From assembly GCA_022361295.1 (NCBI GenBank), contig JAKSBD010000153.1:1-42779 (forward strand): a DNA stretch of 42,779 bases, written 5' to 3'. The DNA comes from Bacteroidales bacterium (GTDB taxonomy: Bacteria > Bacteroidota > Bacteroidia > Bacteroidales > Marinilabiliaceae). The notes under the pieces were generated by a model. The model had not been told where the DNA came from. It saw only the letters and a program-made list of their open reading frames with translations, and did not search any database. Positions 26,381 to 35,373 of this stretch are shown piece by piece. Position 1 is the first letter of the stretch. Every line of letters starts with the position of its first letter. The position numbers were made by a program, and so were the translations under genes.

Positions 26381-26428
26381 AATTAAAAGAATAAGCCCCG
26401 ATAATTATCGGGGCTTATTCTTTTAATT
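26381..26428. terminator. 48-base perfect palindrome, bidirectional terminator
   Basis: The whole of 26381-26428 is self-complementary, with core ccccgataattatcgggg flanked by A/T arms ending in T-runs on both strands. It lies between the convergent KamA-like and diflavin reductase genes and can end both. Confidence 0.88.
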
Positions 26429-26500
26429 GTTTTTTGTATTTGAGCTTGCTTGTTTCTTATTGAAGTATAGCATTCCTGACAAGCAATATGAAATTAGTGA

Positions 26501-28120
26501 TCAATACACTTCTTCCTGGAATTGTTTATTTGCTTTTAACTCATCCAATTGCCTTTGTGCCTCCACAGAGCTAACACTTTTATACTTGCTCAAAATATTT
26601 ACAAAACTCTTTCGTACCGACGTCGCTAATTTATCTTTACTACCACATACATATACCACAGCTCCATTATCTATCCAGCTTAGCATATCTTCAGCCTTCT
26701 CTTCAATTATATGATTCACATATACCTTTTCAGCCTGGTCACGGGAAAAGGCGGTGTTTAATTCATGGAGCAGACCTTTATTTTTCAATTCCATAAATTC
26801 TTCCCGGTAAAGAAAATCCGATTGACTGTTTCGCTCTCCAAACAATAACCAGTTCTTTCCTTTTGCATTTCTTGCCAGGCGTTCCTGTAAAAATCCTCTG
26901 AAAGGCGCAATGCCAGTTCCGGCACCAATCATTATAATAGGTACATTATCATCTTCAGGCAATCTGAACTTCGATATCGTTTCCAGCGTAACAGGTACCA
27001 TATCCCCGACATCAAGACGATGCCAAAGAAAAGATGAACACACTCCGTTTCTCATTCTTTTTTCATCACTGTTCTCAATCACCTTTACGGTAATATCAGC
27101 CTGTTCGCCTACCTCACTTCTGCTTGAAGCCACCGAATACAGTCGTTGACTCAGCTTTCGAAGAACACCTAAAAACTCCTCAACACTGTAATTTCCCGGG
27201 AAATCACTCACCAGGTCGAGCACATCTTTTTCAACAGCATAAACCTCTAATTCACCAGGTTTATTAATCAGTTCATTTAAACCCTGATTTTGTGCTATAT
27301 CCGCATACTTCTGTATAACAAGCGGGGTAATTAATGTGAGCTCATAATCATGAATCAGTACCTCCTTTAGTAAGCGGGTATTGTCCTTTTCAATAACAGG
27401 ATAAGCCTTATCAAAATTGAGCGTACGTAATAGCTCATCTACATAAGTACGGGAATTGGTTCCGTAAACACCAATGGCATCACCTGGTATATAGTCAATC
27501 CCTGAATTTTTGAGTGATAAGCTTACGTGAAGTACCTTTTTACTACTGTCGTCTGTCGTCAAAAGACGCTTTTCAAGCAATTCAGCCTTATATGCCGAAT
27601 GGGTATCACCATCCAGCTTCAAATCAAAAGTAAAGCCATCTTTTTCAGGCTCATTAAGTACTGGCAATATGTCTTTCAACACATCAAACACATCAAGTAC
27701 CCATTGCTTTGCCGTCTCTTCAAAGTCAATATCGCACTTAACAGGTTCCATTACAGCAGAAGCACCCAAATCCCTCAATCTGTTATGAATATCCTCTCCT
27801 GTTTGACAATAATATCTGTAACTGCTATCTCCTAAGCCCAGCACAGCAAACTTTGCGTGCTGTCTTTTGATAGCATCACTGTGTAGAAATTCATAAAATC
27901 CTTCGGCTTGTACAGGCGGCTCCCCTTCACCATGTGTACTTACAATCACAAGCAAATTCTCCATTTTCTCAATTTCCTGAAAGTCCATTTCAGGCATTGC
28001 AAGTAATACTGACTGATAGCCTATACTCCTGGCATACTCATCGGCAAGAACAGCCACTGCTTTTGCATTTCCTGTTCGACTGCCATAGATAATGTGTAGT
28101 GTATCTTTATATTGACTCAT
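26501..28120 (-). CDS. CysJ-like diflavin reductase (sulfite reductase flavoprotein/CPR family)
   Basis: The ORF track starts at a GTG at 28129; the ATG at 28120 (MSQYKDTLHIIYGSRTGNAK) is preferred. About 539 residues. The N-terminal flavodoxin domain has the FMN loop GSRTGNAKAVA, STHGEGEPPVQAEGF and VLGLGDSSYRYYC. The FAD domain has LSQRLYSVASSRSEV and NGVCSSFLWHRL, and the NADPH part IMIGAGTGIAPFRGFLQERL and VYVCGSKDKLATSVR. This matches CysJ and P450-reductase-like proteins (CysJ is 599 residues). No sulfite reductase hemoprotein gene is near, so the electron acceptor is unknown; one possibility is the [4Fe-4S] cluster of a radical SAM enzyme such as the convergent KamA-like protein (inference). 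Confidence 0.9.
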   Translation of the reverse strand: MSQYKDTLHIIYGSRTGNAKAVAVLADEYARSIGYQSVLLAMPEMDFQEIEKMENLLVIVSTHGEGEPPVQAEGFYEFLHSDAIKRQHAKFAVLGLGDSSYRYYCQTGEDIHNRLRDLGASAVMEPVKCDIDFEETAKQWVLDVFDVLKDILPVLNEPEKDGFTFDLKLDGDTHSAYKAELLEKRLLTTDDSSKKVLHVSLSLKNSGIDYIPGDAIGVYGTNSRTYVDELLRTLNFDKAYPVIEKDNTRLLKEVLIHDYELTLITPLVIQKYADIAQNQGLNELINKPGELEVYAVEKDVLDLVSDFPGNYSVEEFLGVLRKLSQRLYSVASSRSEVGEQADITVKVIENSDEKRMRNGVCSSFLWHRLDVGDMVPVTLETISKFRLPEDDNVPIIMIGAGTGIAPFRGFLQERLARNAKGKNWLLFGERNSQSDFLYREEFMELKNKGLLHELNTAFSRDQAEKVYVNHIIEEKAEDMLSWIDNGAVVYVCGSKDKLATSVRKSFVNILSKYKSVSSVEAQRQLDELKANKQFQEEVY

Positions 28121-28251
28121 TTTAACCACTTTTTTTGACTACAAAAGGAATTAAAAGAAGAATTGTTCAGTATCCTTTCAATTAATCCGTGAATAAATCC
28201 GGTAAGGAGTGTAATCAAACACCTACCACATCTAAGGAGTCAATTTCCCCG

Positions 28252-28279
28252 CTCCGGAGCCCATTTTACCGGGCTGGAG
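28252..28279 (-). terminator. GC-rich hairpin downstream of transaldolase-family gene
   Basis: Left arm ctccggagccc (28252-28262) pairs with gggctggag (28271-28279) with a two-base bulge and an 8-base loop. It lies about 50 bases past the stop of the transaldolase-family gene. No strong T-run follows on the minus strand, so termination is only probable. The flanking 28290-28325 is short-word filler (atcattaatctctaatcatt). Confidence 0.4.
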
Positions 28280-28330
28280 TGTATTATACCATTTATCTCT
28301 TATCATTAATCTCTAATCATTAACACCTTC

Positions 28331-29533
28331 CTACAAATAATTGACAATTCTCGCATCCAGTGCAGCCTGATCTTTTATAAATGCAAACAAACCGGCCCGG
28401 TTTAGTAATGTATCTATACCAATTTCAAAATTTTCAATCCTGCCACTCCATTTATTATGCTGTGGTATTTTACCATCTTCTTTTATTTGCACCAGTTCAC
28501 GATTGCTCAACTCTGGAAAAATATCATGACATCCGTATTTATGGAATTGCTCAACAAGGATATCCTGATTGGCAGGTACCTTTGTTGATAGCTTAACAGC
28601 TACTCCCCGCTCCTGGTCATTAACCTGCCACAGATGTTTTAGATTCAGTTGCTTTATTAAAGCGCCACTTGGCATTTCAATTGAAGGTTCACCCTTCAGT
28701 CCGAGTTTATTGAAATCTTTAACCACTCCAACAGGAATTGTCAAAACATCTGTTCCTGCCAGATCATTTATCTGGTTGGCAGACCTTATACTTGCCGCAA
28801 TCAATTTAGTGTTGGCGTATCCCCGTTCATTTACTTTACGCAGGCATTTTTGCGCTTCTGTCGTTACCATCTCACCAATATGACCAGCCGTATTAAAGCC
28901 ATTATTGGCAAAATAAGCGCCTACCCTTCCTACAAAAACATTCGAATAGGCAGGCTTAGCAATCATACTTGCCAAAACATTCTGACGCACACTAAAGCAC
29001 AAGGTCATATTAACAGGCACCCCTTCATCGTGCAACTTACGGGCTCCTATTAAACCTGCTGCTGTAAATGGCACTTTAATAATAAACTGCTCTTTACACA
29101 ACTCAAATAAGCGTTTACCCACCTGGTAAGTCATTTCACTATTATGGGCATAATTAGTGTGCAGTTCAACACTAACCTTACAATTGAAGGTTTTAGCCAG
29201 TCGCAAACCATGTATGGCATTCAGGCAAAATGCAACTTCATCAACTTTCTCATCCTGGTTTAATCCATTTAATTGTTTTCCAATGGTAGTTATGATATGA
29301 TCATAAACGCCTTTCTGAACTTCAGCATTTAGCAAGGTATTGTTAGTCGTTAAAGCAGAAAACTCATTGGTCCATAATTCAGACGCGGCATCAAAATCGC
29401 CTGTGTCCATCCATAAATTACTACCCGAGAATAATAATTTAGACCATTGTTTGTCAGACTTGGCTTGTTGAAACTGATTTTCCTGTTGGTTAACAACATC
29501 GTAAAGAAATTGATTAGGTATGGAATTTTTCAT
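28331..29533 (-). CDS. Transaldolase-family protein
   Basis: 400 residues. The TIM-barrel core follows transaldolases: WTNEFSALTTNNTLLNAEV, VSVELHTNYAHNSEMTYQVG, the Schiff-base Lys153 in FIIKVPFTAAGLIGARKLHD, VPVNMTLCFSVRQNVLASM, VFVGRVGAYF and TKLIAASIRSANQINDLAGTDVLTIP. The C-terminal extension from about residue 310 (to a total longer than the about 316 of TalB) includes FHKYGCHDIFPELSNRELVQI and is of unknown function. Expected reaction: transfer of a dihydroxyacetone unit between sugar phosphates in the pentose phosphate pathway, or a related aldolase reaction. Monocistronic, divergent from the L-serine ammonia-lyase gene. Confidence 0.88.
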   Translation of the reverse strand: MKNSIPNQFLYDVVNQQENQFQQAKSDKQWSKLLFSGSNLWMDTGDFDAASELWTNEFSALTTNNTLLNAEVQKGVYDHIITTIGKQLNGLNQDEKVDEVAFCLNAIHGLRLAKTFNCKVSVELHTNYAHNSEMTYQVGKRLFELCKEQFIIKVPFTAAGLIGARKLHDEGVPVNMTLCFSVRQNVLASMIAKPAYSNVFVGRVGAYFANNGFNTAGHIGEMVTTEAQKCLRKVNERGYANTKLIAASIRSANQINDLAGTDVLTIPVGVVKDFNKLGLKGEPSIEMPSGALIKQLNLKHLWQVNDQERGVAVKLSTKVPANQDILVEQFHKYGCHDIFPELSNRELVQIKEDGKIPQHNKWSGRIENFEIGIDTLLNRAGLFAFIKDQAALDARIVNYL

Positions 29534-29675
29534 AGTATGGAGGATTGATTGTTATAAATTTAACTGATACTTTTCTGTAATTCAAGACCTACGCGCTTTT
29601 TTAAAATTGATAAAAATCAGCTAAAGAGCTTGATAAATTTACCTCATTAGAGTAGTTCGCTAAAATCACCTTCCT

Positions 29676-29683
29676 TACATTTG
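29676..29683 (+). promoter_or_regulatory. Bacteroidota-type promoter (-7 motif TACATTTG)
   Basis: An exact TAnnTTTG match 20 bases before the serine ammonia-lyase start, the same motif and distance as upstream of the SIS gene at 18225. No strong -33 element. Confidence 0.55.
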
Positions 29684-29702
29684 CCTTGGTAAATTTATAG
29701 TT

Positions 29703-30926
29703 ATGATGGAGTCGATAAGAGAGATTTTTAAAATCGGGAGTGGCCCTTCCAGCAGTCATACAATGGGACCTAAGAAAGCTGCTGAATTATTTATTAAACG
29801 TCAGCCTTCAGCTGCATCGTATAAAGTAACCCTTTATGGTAGTTTAGCGGCCACAGGAAAAGGTCACTTAACAGATTTTGCCATTGAACAGGTATTTAAG
29901 AAGAAGGAGCTGCCTTTGACTGTTGAATGGAAACCTGATGAGTTTCTTCCGCGCCACTCCAACGCACTTACGTTTTATGCGCTTGATGCCGATAATAATG
30001 AAATCGACAAATGGACAGCCTATAGTGTTGGCGGAGGAACGGTTATTGATGACTTCACACAGGAGGAAACAAAGGCTGTGTATGAGCTAACCAAATTAGA
30101 TGATATTTTAAAATGGTGCGACAACAATGGCAAACACTTGTGGGAGTACGTCGAAGATGTTGAAGGACCTGAAATATGGCCTTACCTTGAGAAGGTGTGG
30201 AAAGTAATGAAAACAGCCATTAAAAAAGGACTAGATGAAGAAGGCGTTCTGCCTGGTGCTTTAAGATTACCCCGAAAAGCTGCCTCCTACTATACGAAGG
30301 CAAAAAACTTTAGTGGGCGTATGGAGCGTCGTTCAATGATATTTGCATACGCCTTAGCTGTTTCTGAGCAAAATGCAGCCGGTGGTACCATTGTAACGGC
30401 TCCTACGTGTGGTGCCAGTGGAGTATTACCTGCTGTTCTTAAGTTCGTTGAGAGCTATTACGAAACAACTGACAAGAAGATTTTAAGAGCATTAGCTACG
30501 GCTGGACTGATTGGCAATTTGGTTAAGTTCAATGCCTCAATATCAGGTGCGGAAGTAGGTTGCCAGGGAGAAGTAGGAACTGCTTGTGCTATGGCTTCAG
30601 CTGCTGCCACACAATTATTTGGAGGAACTATCTATCAAATTGAATATTCTGCAGAGATGGGACTGGAACATCACCTGGGGTTAACCTGCGACCCTATTGC
30701 CGGTTTGGTGCAGATACCTTGTATTGAACGAAATGCGTTTGCGGCAGCCAGGGCTCTGAATCATAATACTTATGTGTTGTTATCTGACGGTCGACATCGG
30801 ATTACCTTTGATGAAGTTGTAAAAGCCATGAAACAGACAGGCCATGACTTACCCAATATCTACAAAGAGACATCAACAGGCGGATTGGCGGTGTTCCATC
30901 AGGCAAGAGACATTATGGACAAGTAA
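29703..30926 (+). CDS. sdaA: L-serine ammonia-lyase, single-chain iron-sulfur type
   Basis: 407 residues. The N-terminal beta domain starts MMESIREIFKIGSGPSSSHT, the classic SDH signature GPSSSHTMGP, and the C-terminal alpha domain has the cluster-binding Cys residues in TAPTCGASGVLPAVL, GCQGEVGTACAMAS and GLTCDPIAGLVQIPCIERN. It converts L-serine to pyruvate and ammonia with an oxygen-sensitive [4Fe-4S] cluster. It is somewhat shorter than E. coli SdaA (454), as usual for Bacteroidota. A second ATG lies at the next codon. Monocistronic with its own promoter and terminator. Confidence 0.96.
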   Translation: MMESIREIFKIGSGPSSSHTMGPKKAAELFIKRQPSAASYKVTLYGSLAATGKGHLTDFAIEQVFKKKELPLTVEWKPDEFLPRHSNALTFYALDADNNEIDKWTAYSVGGGTVIDDFTQEETKAVYELTKLDDILKWCDNNGKHLWEYVEDVEGPEIWPYLEKVWKVMKTAIKKGLDEEGVLPGALRLPRKAASYYTKAKNFSGRMERRSMIFAYALAVSEQNAAGGTIVTAPTCGASGVLPAVLKFVESYYETTDKKILRALATAGLIGNLVKFNASISGAEVGCQGEVGTACAMASAAATQLFGGTIYQIEYSAEMGLEHHLGLTCDPIAGLVQIPCIERNAFAAARALNHNTYVLLSDGRHRITFDEVVKAMKQTGHDLPNIYKETSTGGLAVFHQARDIMDK

Positions 30927-31040
30927 TACTGGTTTAACTATGATATGATCACTTGATATATTGCCGATAGATTAATAACAGCTTTAAAAGCTAAGCGGTT
31001 TCGAGCTATTATCATTTACAAATCGGTATAAAATATATAA

Positions 31041-31068
31041 CGAGGCTCCCTTGAGCCTCGTTTTTTTT
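31041..31068 (+). terminator. Terminator after L-serine ammonia-lyase gene
   Basis: Arms cgaggctc (31041-31048) and gagcctcg (31053-31060), 4-base loop, then eight T. It sits about 115 bases past the stop codon. Confidence 0.92.
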
Positions 31069-31151
31069 AACTTTTATTATGGCAACACATAATTGCTACA
31101 TAATCAAAATTCCCTATATTTAAGTTTACTAAACCAAACACAAAAGAAATT

Positions 31152-31592
31152 ATGGAAGTCTTATCAAATGCCGCAGTAATCTGGTTTATCGCAGGGGCTG
31201 TGTTATTATTACTCGAATTTATTATCCCAGGGGTTTTTATCTTGTTTTTTGGCATTGGTGCCTTGATAACTGCATTATGTGTGTATCTGTTTGAGCCTTC
31301 ATTGGCCATGCAGTTTCTAATTTTTAGTTCAACATCTGTACTATCGCTTATTTTCCTACGCTCATTCCTTCTTAAAAAACTTTATAATATGCCAGATCTG
31401 GTTGATGATCCGGATGAAGAGTTTGTTGGTGAATTTGGGGAATGCATCAGTAATATTCGTCCTGATTCAGATGGAAAAGTAGAGTTTAAAGGTACAACAT
31501 GGACCGCCTCTGCCGAAGTCGAAGTAATTGCCGGTGCAAAAGTCAGAATCATCAGAAAAATAGGCCTCATCCTTGAAGTTGAGCCAGCATAA
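31152..31592 (+). CDS. NfeD-family membrane protein
   Basis: 146 residues. Two or three hydrophobic helices occupy about residues 8-75 (AVIWFIAGAVLLLLEFIIPG, FILFFGIGALITALCVYLF, MQFLIFSSTSVLSLIFL), followed by a C-terminal OB-fold domain (about 88-145: EFVGEFGECISNI through VRIIRKIGLILEVEPA). This is the short NfeD1b form without the protease domain. NfeD proteins are encoded with SPFH/stomatin partners, as here: the next gene is an SPFH protein 30 bases downstream. The pair is thought to organise membrane microdomains and membrane-protein quality control. A near-consensus -7 element (TATATTTA) lies at 31115-31122. Confidence 0.92.
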   Translation: MEVLSNAAVIWFIAGAVLLLLEFIIPGVFILFFGIGALITALCVYLFEPSLAMQFLIFSSTSVLSLIFLRSFLLKKLYNMPDLVDDPDEEFVGEFGECISNIRPDSDGKVEFKGTTWTASAEVEVIAGAKVRIIRKIGLILEVEPA

Positions 31593-31622
31593 ATTTTTAA
31601 CCATTAATATATTTTCATTTTT

Positions 31623-32543
31623 ATGGATGCACAAAGTATTGTTCTAATTGCGGTCATCGTCGTAATTGTAATCATTCTCCTGTCTTGTATTAAAATTGTT
31701 CCGCAACGTTCGGCTTATATCATTGAACGATTAGGAAAGTACAATGGAACACTAACCGCAGGATTCCATTTTTTAATGCCATTCCTTGACAAAGTTTCTT
31801 ACAAGCATACACTAAAAGAAGCGGCTATTGATGTTGCTTCGCAGTCTTGTATTACTAAAGATAATATTGCTGTGGAAGTAGACGGTGTATTGTACCTGCA
31901 GGTAATCGATCCTAAAAAAGCGTCTTACGGAATTGACAACTACGGCTTTGCAGCTATTCAGATTGCTCAAACAACTATGCGTAGTGTTATTGGTCGTCTT
32001 GATTTAGATAAAACGTTTGAAGAACGTGAAACAATCAATACCAGCATTGTTGAGGCTGTAGATAAAGCAAGCGATCCGTGGGGAGTTAAAATTACCCGTT
32101 ACGAGGTGAAAAATATCACGCCGCCGCAAAGTATTAAAGATGCCATGGAAAAGCAAATGCGCGCTGAACGTGAAAAACGTGCCATGATTGCAGAATCAGA
32201 AGGTCAGAAGCAAGCGAAAATAAATGTAGCTGAAGGTGATAAACAAGAGCTAATAGCCAAGTCGGAAGGTGAAAAACAAAAACGTATTAATGAAGCTGAA
32301 GGTAAAGCTGCCGAAATTGAATTTGTAGCATCTGCAACCGCTAAAGGTATTCGTGAAATTGCCGCTTCTATAAACGAAAAGGGTGGTATCGATGCCGTTA
32401 ACCTTCGTGTAGCTGAACAGTATTTAGGTGAGTTTGGCAAATTGGCAAAAACCAATAATACAATGATTATTCCATCTAATATGTCAGATGTTTCAAGCAT
32501 TATTGCCACTGCAACTTCTGTTTTAGATCAAACAAAGAAATAA
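31623..32543 (+). CDS. SPFH/band 7 (stomatin/paraslipin-like) membrane protein
   Basis: 306 residues. One N-terminal membrane helix (about 4-25, SIVLIAVIVVIVIILLSCI) is followed directly by the SPFH domain (about 26-185): IVPQRSAYIIERLGKYNGTL, VEVDGVLYLQVIDPKKASYG and WGVKITRYEVKNITPPQSIK. A charged Ala/Glu/Lys-rich coiled coil (about 185-255, RAEREKRAMIAESEGQKQAK) and a short C-terminal tail then follow. This is the QmcA/paraslipin type. It oligomerises into membrane ring structures, and with the NfeD partner just upstream forms a standard two-gene operon. No Cys-rich or protease addition is seen. Confidence 0.95.
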   Translation: MDAQSIVLIAVIVVIVIILLSCIKIVPQRSAYIIERLGKYNGTLTAGFHFLMPFLDKVSYKHTLKEAAIDVASQSCITKDNIAVEVDGVLYLQVIDPKKASYGIDNYGFAAIQIAQTTMRSVIGRLDLDKTFEERETINTSIVEAVDKASDPWGVKITRYEVKNITPPQSIKDAMEKQMRAEREKRAMIAESEGQKQAKINVAEGDKQELIAKSEGEKQKRINEAEGKAAEIEFVASATAKGIREIAASINEKGGIDAVNLRVAEQYLGEFGKLAKTNNTMIIPSNMSDVSSIIATATSVLDQTKK

Positions 32544-32561
32544 TCACAATAACTACATTAT

Positions 32562-32590
32562 AAAAAAGCGGACCGAAGTCCGCTTTTTTT
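32562..32590 (+). terminator. Terminator after NfeD-SPFH operon
   Basis: Arms aaaaaagcggac (32562-32573) and gtccgcttttttt (32578-32590) with a 4-base loop and T-run, about 20 bases past the SPFH stop. Confidence 0.92.
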
Positions 32591-32737
32591 ATGAAGTCGT
32601 TTAAAGTTATATTGAAAATCAATACATCACTCTCGAAAATCCCCTACAACATTAAACAACTTCCATTTCTAAAACTCCTGTACTGAAAGCTACCGTAAGA
32701 ATATGACCTTTCTTATTGTTTTGATTCTGCGATAAAT

Positions 32738-32745
32738 TATCTTTG
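32738..32745 (+). promoter_or_regulatory. Bacteroidota-type promoter (TATCTTTG) for the cytochrome-oxidoreductase operon
   Basis: TATCTTTG matches TAnnTTTG, and a TTG at 32716-32718 sits 19 bases upstream as a plausible -33 element. The cytochrome start codon is 29 bases downstream. It follows the previous operon's terminator, so the redox operon has its own promoter. Confidence 0.6.
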
Positions 32746-32773
32746 ACCCCAAACAAAGTATTTAATTAATTTC

Positions 32774-34072
32774 ATGAAGAAAAAGGCTACATTTCTTTTG
32801 TTAGCAGGCATTGTCATTGTATTACTGCGTTTTTTGTTGATAAAGGCGGACAATTACACATCAACAAACGAATACTGCAACAGCTGTCATGTGCATGACC
32901 ATGCTCATACTTCATGGGTGGAATCTGTTCACTATAACACACCTCCACATCTGAAAAAAGCCAGATGTGTCGACTGCCATTTACCCCCTAAAGGTCATGG
33001 CTATTATAAAGAAAAGCTTAAAGCCGGATGGCGTGATTTTTATGCCTTTCATTTTAAAGACAGCACTGAGTATAACTGGTCTGAAAAGACACAAATTGAA
33101 CAAGCCCGCCATCATACATATAAACAATCGTGCTTACTATGTCATCCTAAATTATTTCCGGTGAAGCTATCTGAAAATGGTGAAATGGCCCATTGGCACT
33201 ACACCCAGCATAAGAATGAAATGCACTGTATCCAGTGCCACATCAACATTGGCCATGGCAATAAAACCAAAACACACAACCTGTCTATTCTAAGAAACAG
33301 AACGCAGGTTGATACCACATTTACCGAAGCGGCAACAATAGATACTTTTGAGACATACACCGAAACCATACCAGGCAGTGATGTCTCTTTTAAAATGATG
33401 GCCGTTGAAGGTGGAGTTCTTCGCACACAACAAAAAGACACACTAATAAAAAGTTTTTTTATAGGTGAGATCGAAGTCAGTTGGGATGAATACCTGCTTT
33501 TTCTGTCCGAAACAGAAGGTGAAGGACGAAATGAGAATCAGGAACTGGATGGAATTTCCGGAGCAACACCACCATGGGGAAATCCCGACCAAGGCTGGGG
33601 TTTTGGCAAACGGCCTGCTATTACCATGACACACCATGCAGCCCTTGCATATTGCCGCTGGCTATCATTTAAAACAGGAAAAACCTACCGCCTGCCAAGT
33701 GCATTGGAATGGGAATTTGCCTCTACAAAAGCCATAAAAAATACAGGAATTCACCATAAAATTGCCAACACTAATAATACACAAACAATAGAACCAACTT
33801 CCATACAAGCTGATTTGCTTGGAGTGAAGCATTTGTTTGGTAATGTCAAGGAGTTTTGCAGTGATGCTGCCAACGCTAACGAATACATCATAAAAGGAGG
33901 CTCCTTTAAAACTGACATAAAAGAGCTCTCTCCTCAATGGTCAGAAACGACGCAACATAAACAATGGTTGAAAACCGATCCGCAAATTCCAAAGAGTATC
34001 TGGTGGTATTCTGATTGTAATGATGTTGGATTTAGAGTAATTTTAAGCTATCAACCTGAGCAAATAAATTAA
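32774..34072 (+). CDS. Tetraheme NapC/NirT-type cytochrome fused to a SUMF1-like domain
   Basis: 432 residues. One membrane anchor (about 5-23) leads into a NapC/NirT/NrfH-like domain to about 170 with four CxxCH heme sites: CNSCH (35), CVDCH (65), CLLCH (120) and CIQCH (152), with the typical context HTSWVESVHY before the second. After a Thr-rich linker (about 175-200), residues about 205-428 form a SUMF1/FGE-fold domain: MMAVEGGVLRTQ, SFFIGEIEVSWDEYLLFLSE, YRLPSALEWEFAS, GNVKEF, IIKGGSF and NDVGFRVI. The FGE active-site Cys pair, expected just after GGSF, is absent (only C294, C362 and C415 remain), so it is not a working formylglycine enzyme. NapC proteins pass electrons between quinol and periplasmic partners; the likely partner is encoded 2 bases downstream. 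Confidence 0.9.
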   Translation: MKKKATFLLLAGIVIVLLRFLLIKADNYTSTNEYCNSCHVHDHAHTSWVESVHYNTPPHLKKARCVDCHLPPKGHGYYKEKLKAGWRDFYAFHFKDSTEYNWSEKTQIEQARHHTYKQSCLLCHPKLFPVKLSENGEMAHWHYTQHKNEMHCIQCHINIGHGNKTKTHNLSILRNRTQVDTTFTEAATIDTFETYTETIPGSDVSFKMMAVEGGVLRTQQKDTLIKSFFIGEIEVSWDEYLLFLSETEGEGRNENQELDGISGATPPWGNPDQGWGFGKRPAITMTHHAALAYCRWLSFKTGKTYRLPSALEWEFASTKAIKNTGIHHKIANTNNTQTIEPTSIQADLLGVKHLFGNVKEFCSDAANANEYIIKGGSFKTDIKELSPQWSETTQHKQWLKTDPQIPKSIWWYSDCNDVGFRVILSYQPEQIN

Positions 34073-34074
34073 AT

Positions 34075-35373
34075 ATGAGCTATTCCCGTCGCGACTTTAT
34101 CAACAAAAGCCTATTGGCTGGCAGTCTCACTTTAGCAACAGGCACATTAAGCTGCAGGCAAAATAAAAAGACATCAAACACTTTAACAAAAGCCCCTGAT
34201 GGAAAAACTTTAAAGGCGGGATTAATAGGTTGTGGTTCAAGAGGAACCGGAGCTGCCCTTAACTTCCTTGATGCAGGTCCTTCACTTGAAATAGTTGCAT
34301 TGGGTGATGCATTTAATGATAAACTTAATAACTGCAGGGCCAATTTAAAAGCGGAAAGAAACATTGAGGTCGACTCTGAAAAATGTTTTGTTGGCTTTGA
34401 TGCCTTTGAAAAAGTTATAGATGCCGGTATTGATATTGTTATACTTGCAACACCTCCCGTTTTTAGACCGAAACATTTTGAAGCAGCCGTAAAAGCCCGT
34501 AAACATGTTTTTATGGAAAAGCCTGTAGCGGTAGATCCGGTTGGGGTACGTTCCATTTTAATCAATGGTATCAGAGCTAAAGAAATGGGCCTGTCGGTTG
34601 TTACCGGCACTATTAAACGACATCAGGAAGATTATCTGGCTACATACAACAAAATTAAGCAAGGGGCAATTGGAGCAATCACCTCGGGTAATTGCTATTA
34701 TAATCAGGGTAAACTTTGGCACGTTAATCCCAATGCAGAATGGAGTGAAATGGAAGCCATGGTTCGTAACTGGGTTAACTGGACCTGGTTATCTGGCGAC
34801 CATATAGTTGAGCAACACATTCATAATCTGGATCTGATGAATTGGTTTATCGGAAGTCACCCCATTAAAGCTATCGGCTTTGGCAGTCGTCAGCGAAGAA
34901 CAACAGGTGACCAGTATGATAACTTTAGTGTTGATTTTATTTACCCCAACAATGTTCATGTACATAGTATGTGTCGACAAATAAATGGCTGCTCTACCAA
35001 TGTGAGTGATTATTTAAGAGGAACACATGGCTACACCAATTGCGAAAACACTATATTTAATCCCCAGGGGCAGGTCAGATGGAAGTATCCTTTAAATGAA
35101 GAACAGCAAAACGATCGCTGGCACTTTTTCTGGCGCGCTTTTATTCAGGAACATGTCGATTTAATTACGGCTATCAGAACAAAGCAACCAATTAATGAAG
35201 CTAAACAAATAGCTGAATCGTCGTTAACCGCTATTATGGGGCGCATTTCAGCATACACCGGTAAAGAAGTAAGCTGGGATGAAATGCTGAATAGTGAAAT
35301 AAAGCTTGGGCCGAAACATTTTGTGATGGGTGATGTAACTATCAATAAAGCAATTCCAGTACCCGGAAAATAG
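34075..35373 (+). CDS. Tat-exported Gfo/Idh/MocA-family oxidoreductase
   Basis: 432 residues. The N-terminus is a twin-arginine signal (SRRDFINKSLLAGSLTLATG) followed by a lipobox-like GTLSC at 24-28, so the folded protein is exported, possibly lipid-anchored. The Rossmann domain has LKAGLIGCGSRGTGAA, and the family motif EKP is in HVFMEKPVAVDP (148-150). The catalytic His/Asp region is GDHIVEQHIHNLDLMNWF (about 241-258). Tat export is typical for family members that fold around tightly bound NAD(P), such as glucose-fructose oxidoreductase and GH109 enzymes. It starts 2 bases after the tetraheme-SUMF1 gene, so the two are translationally linked. Expected: oxidation or reduction of a sugar-like compound outside the cytoplasm; the substrate is unknown. 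Confidence 0.93.
   Translation: MSYSRRDFINKSLLAGSLTLATGTLSCRQNKKTSNTLTKAPDGKTLKAGLIGCGSRGTGAALNFLDAGPSLEIVALGDAFNDKLNNCRANLKAERNIEVDSEKCFVGFDAFEKVIDAGIDIVILATPPVFRPKHFEAAVKARKHVFMEKPVAVDPVGVRSILINGIRAKEMGLSVVTGTIKRHQEDYLATYNKIKQGAIGAITSGNCYYNQGKLWHVNPNAEWSEMEAMVRNWVNWTWLSGDHIVEQHIHNLDLMNWFIGSHPIKAIGFGSRQRRTTGDQYDNFSVDFIYPNNVHVHSMCRQINGCSTNVSDYLRGTHGYTNCENTIFNPQGQVRWKYPLNEEQQNDRWHFFWRAFIQEHVDLITAIRTKQPINEAKQIAESSLTAIMGRISAYTGKEVSWDEMLNSEIKLGPKHFVMGDVTINKAIPVPGK

Noticed and set aside
32774-34072. Annotation as a formylglycine-generating (sulfatase-maturing) enzyme
   Set aside because: The catalytic Cys pair is missing and no sulfatase gene is nearby; only the fold is shared.
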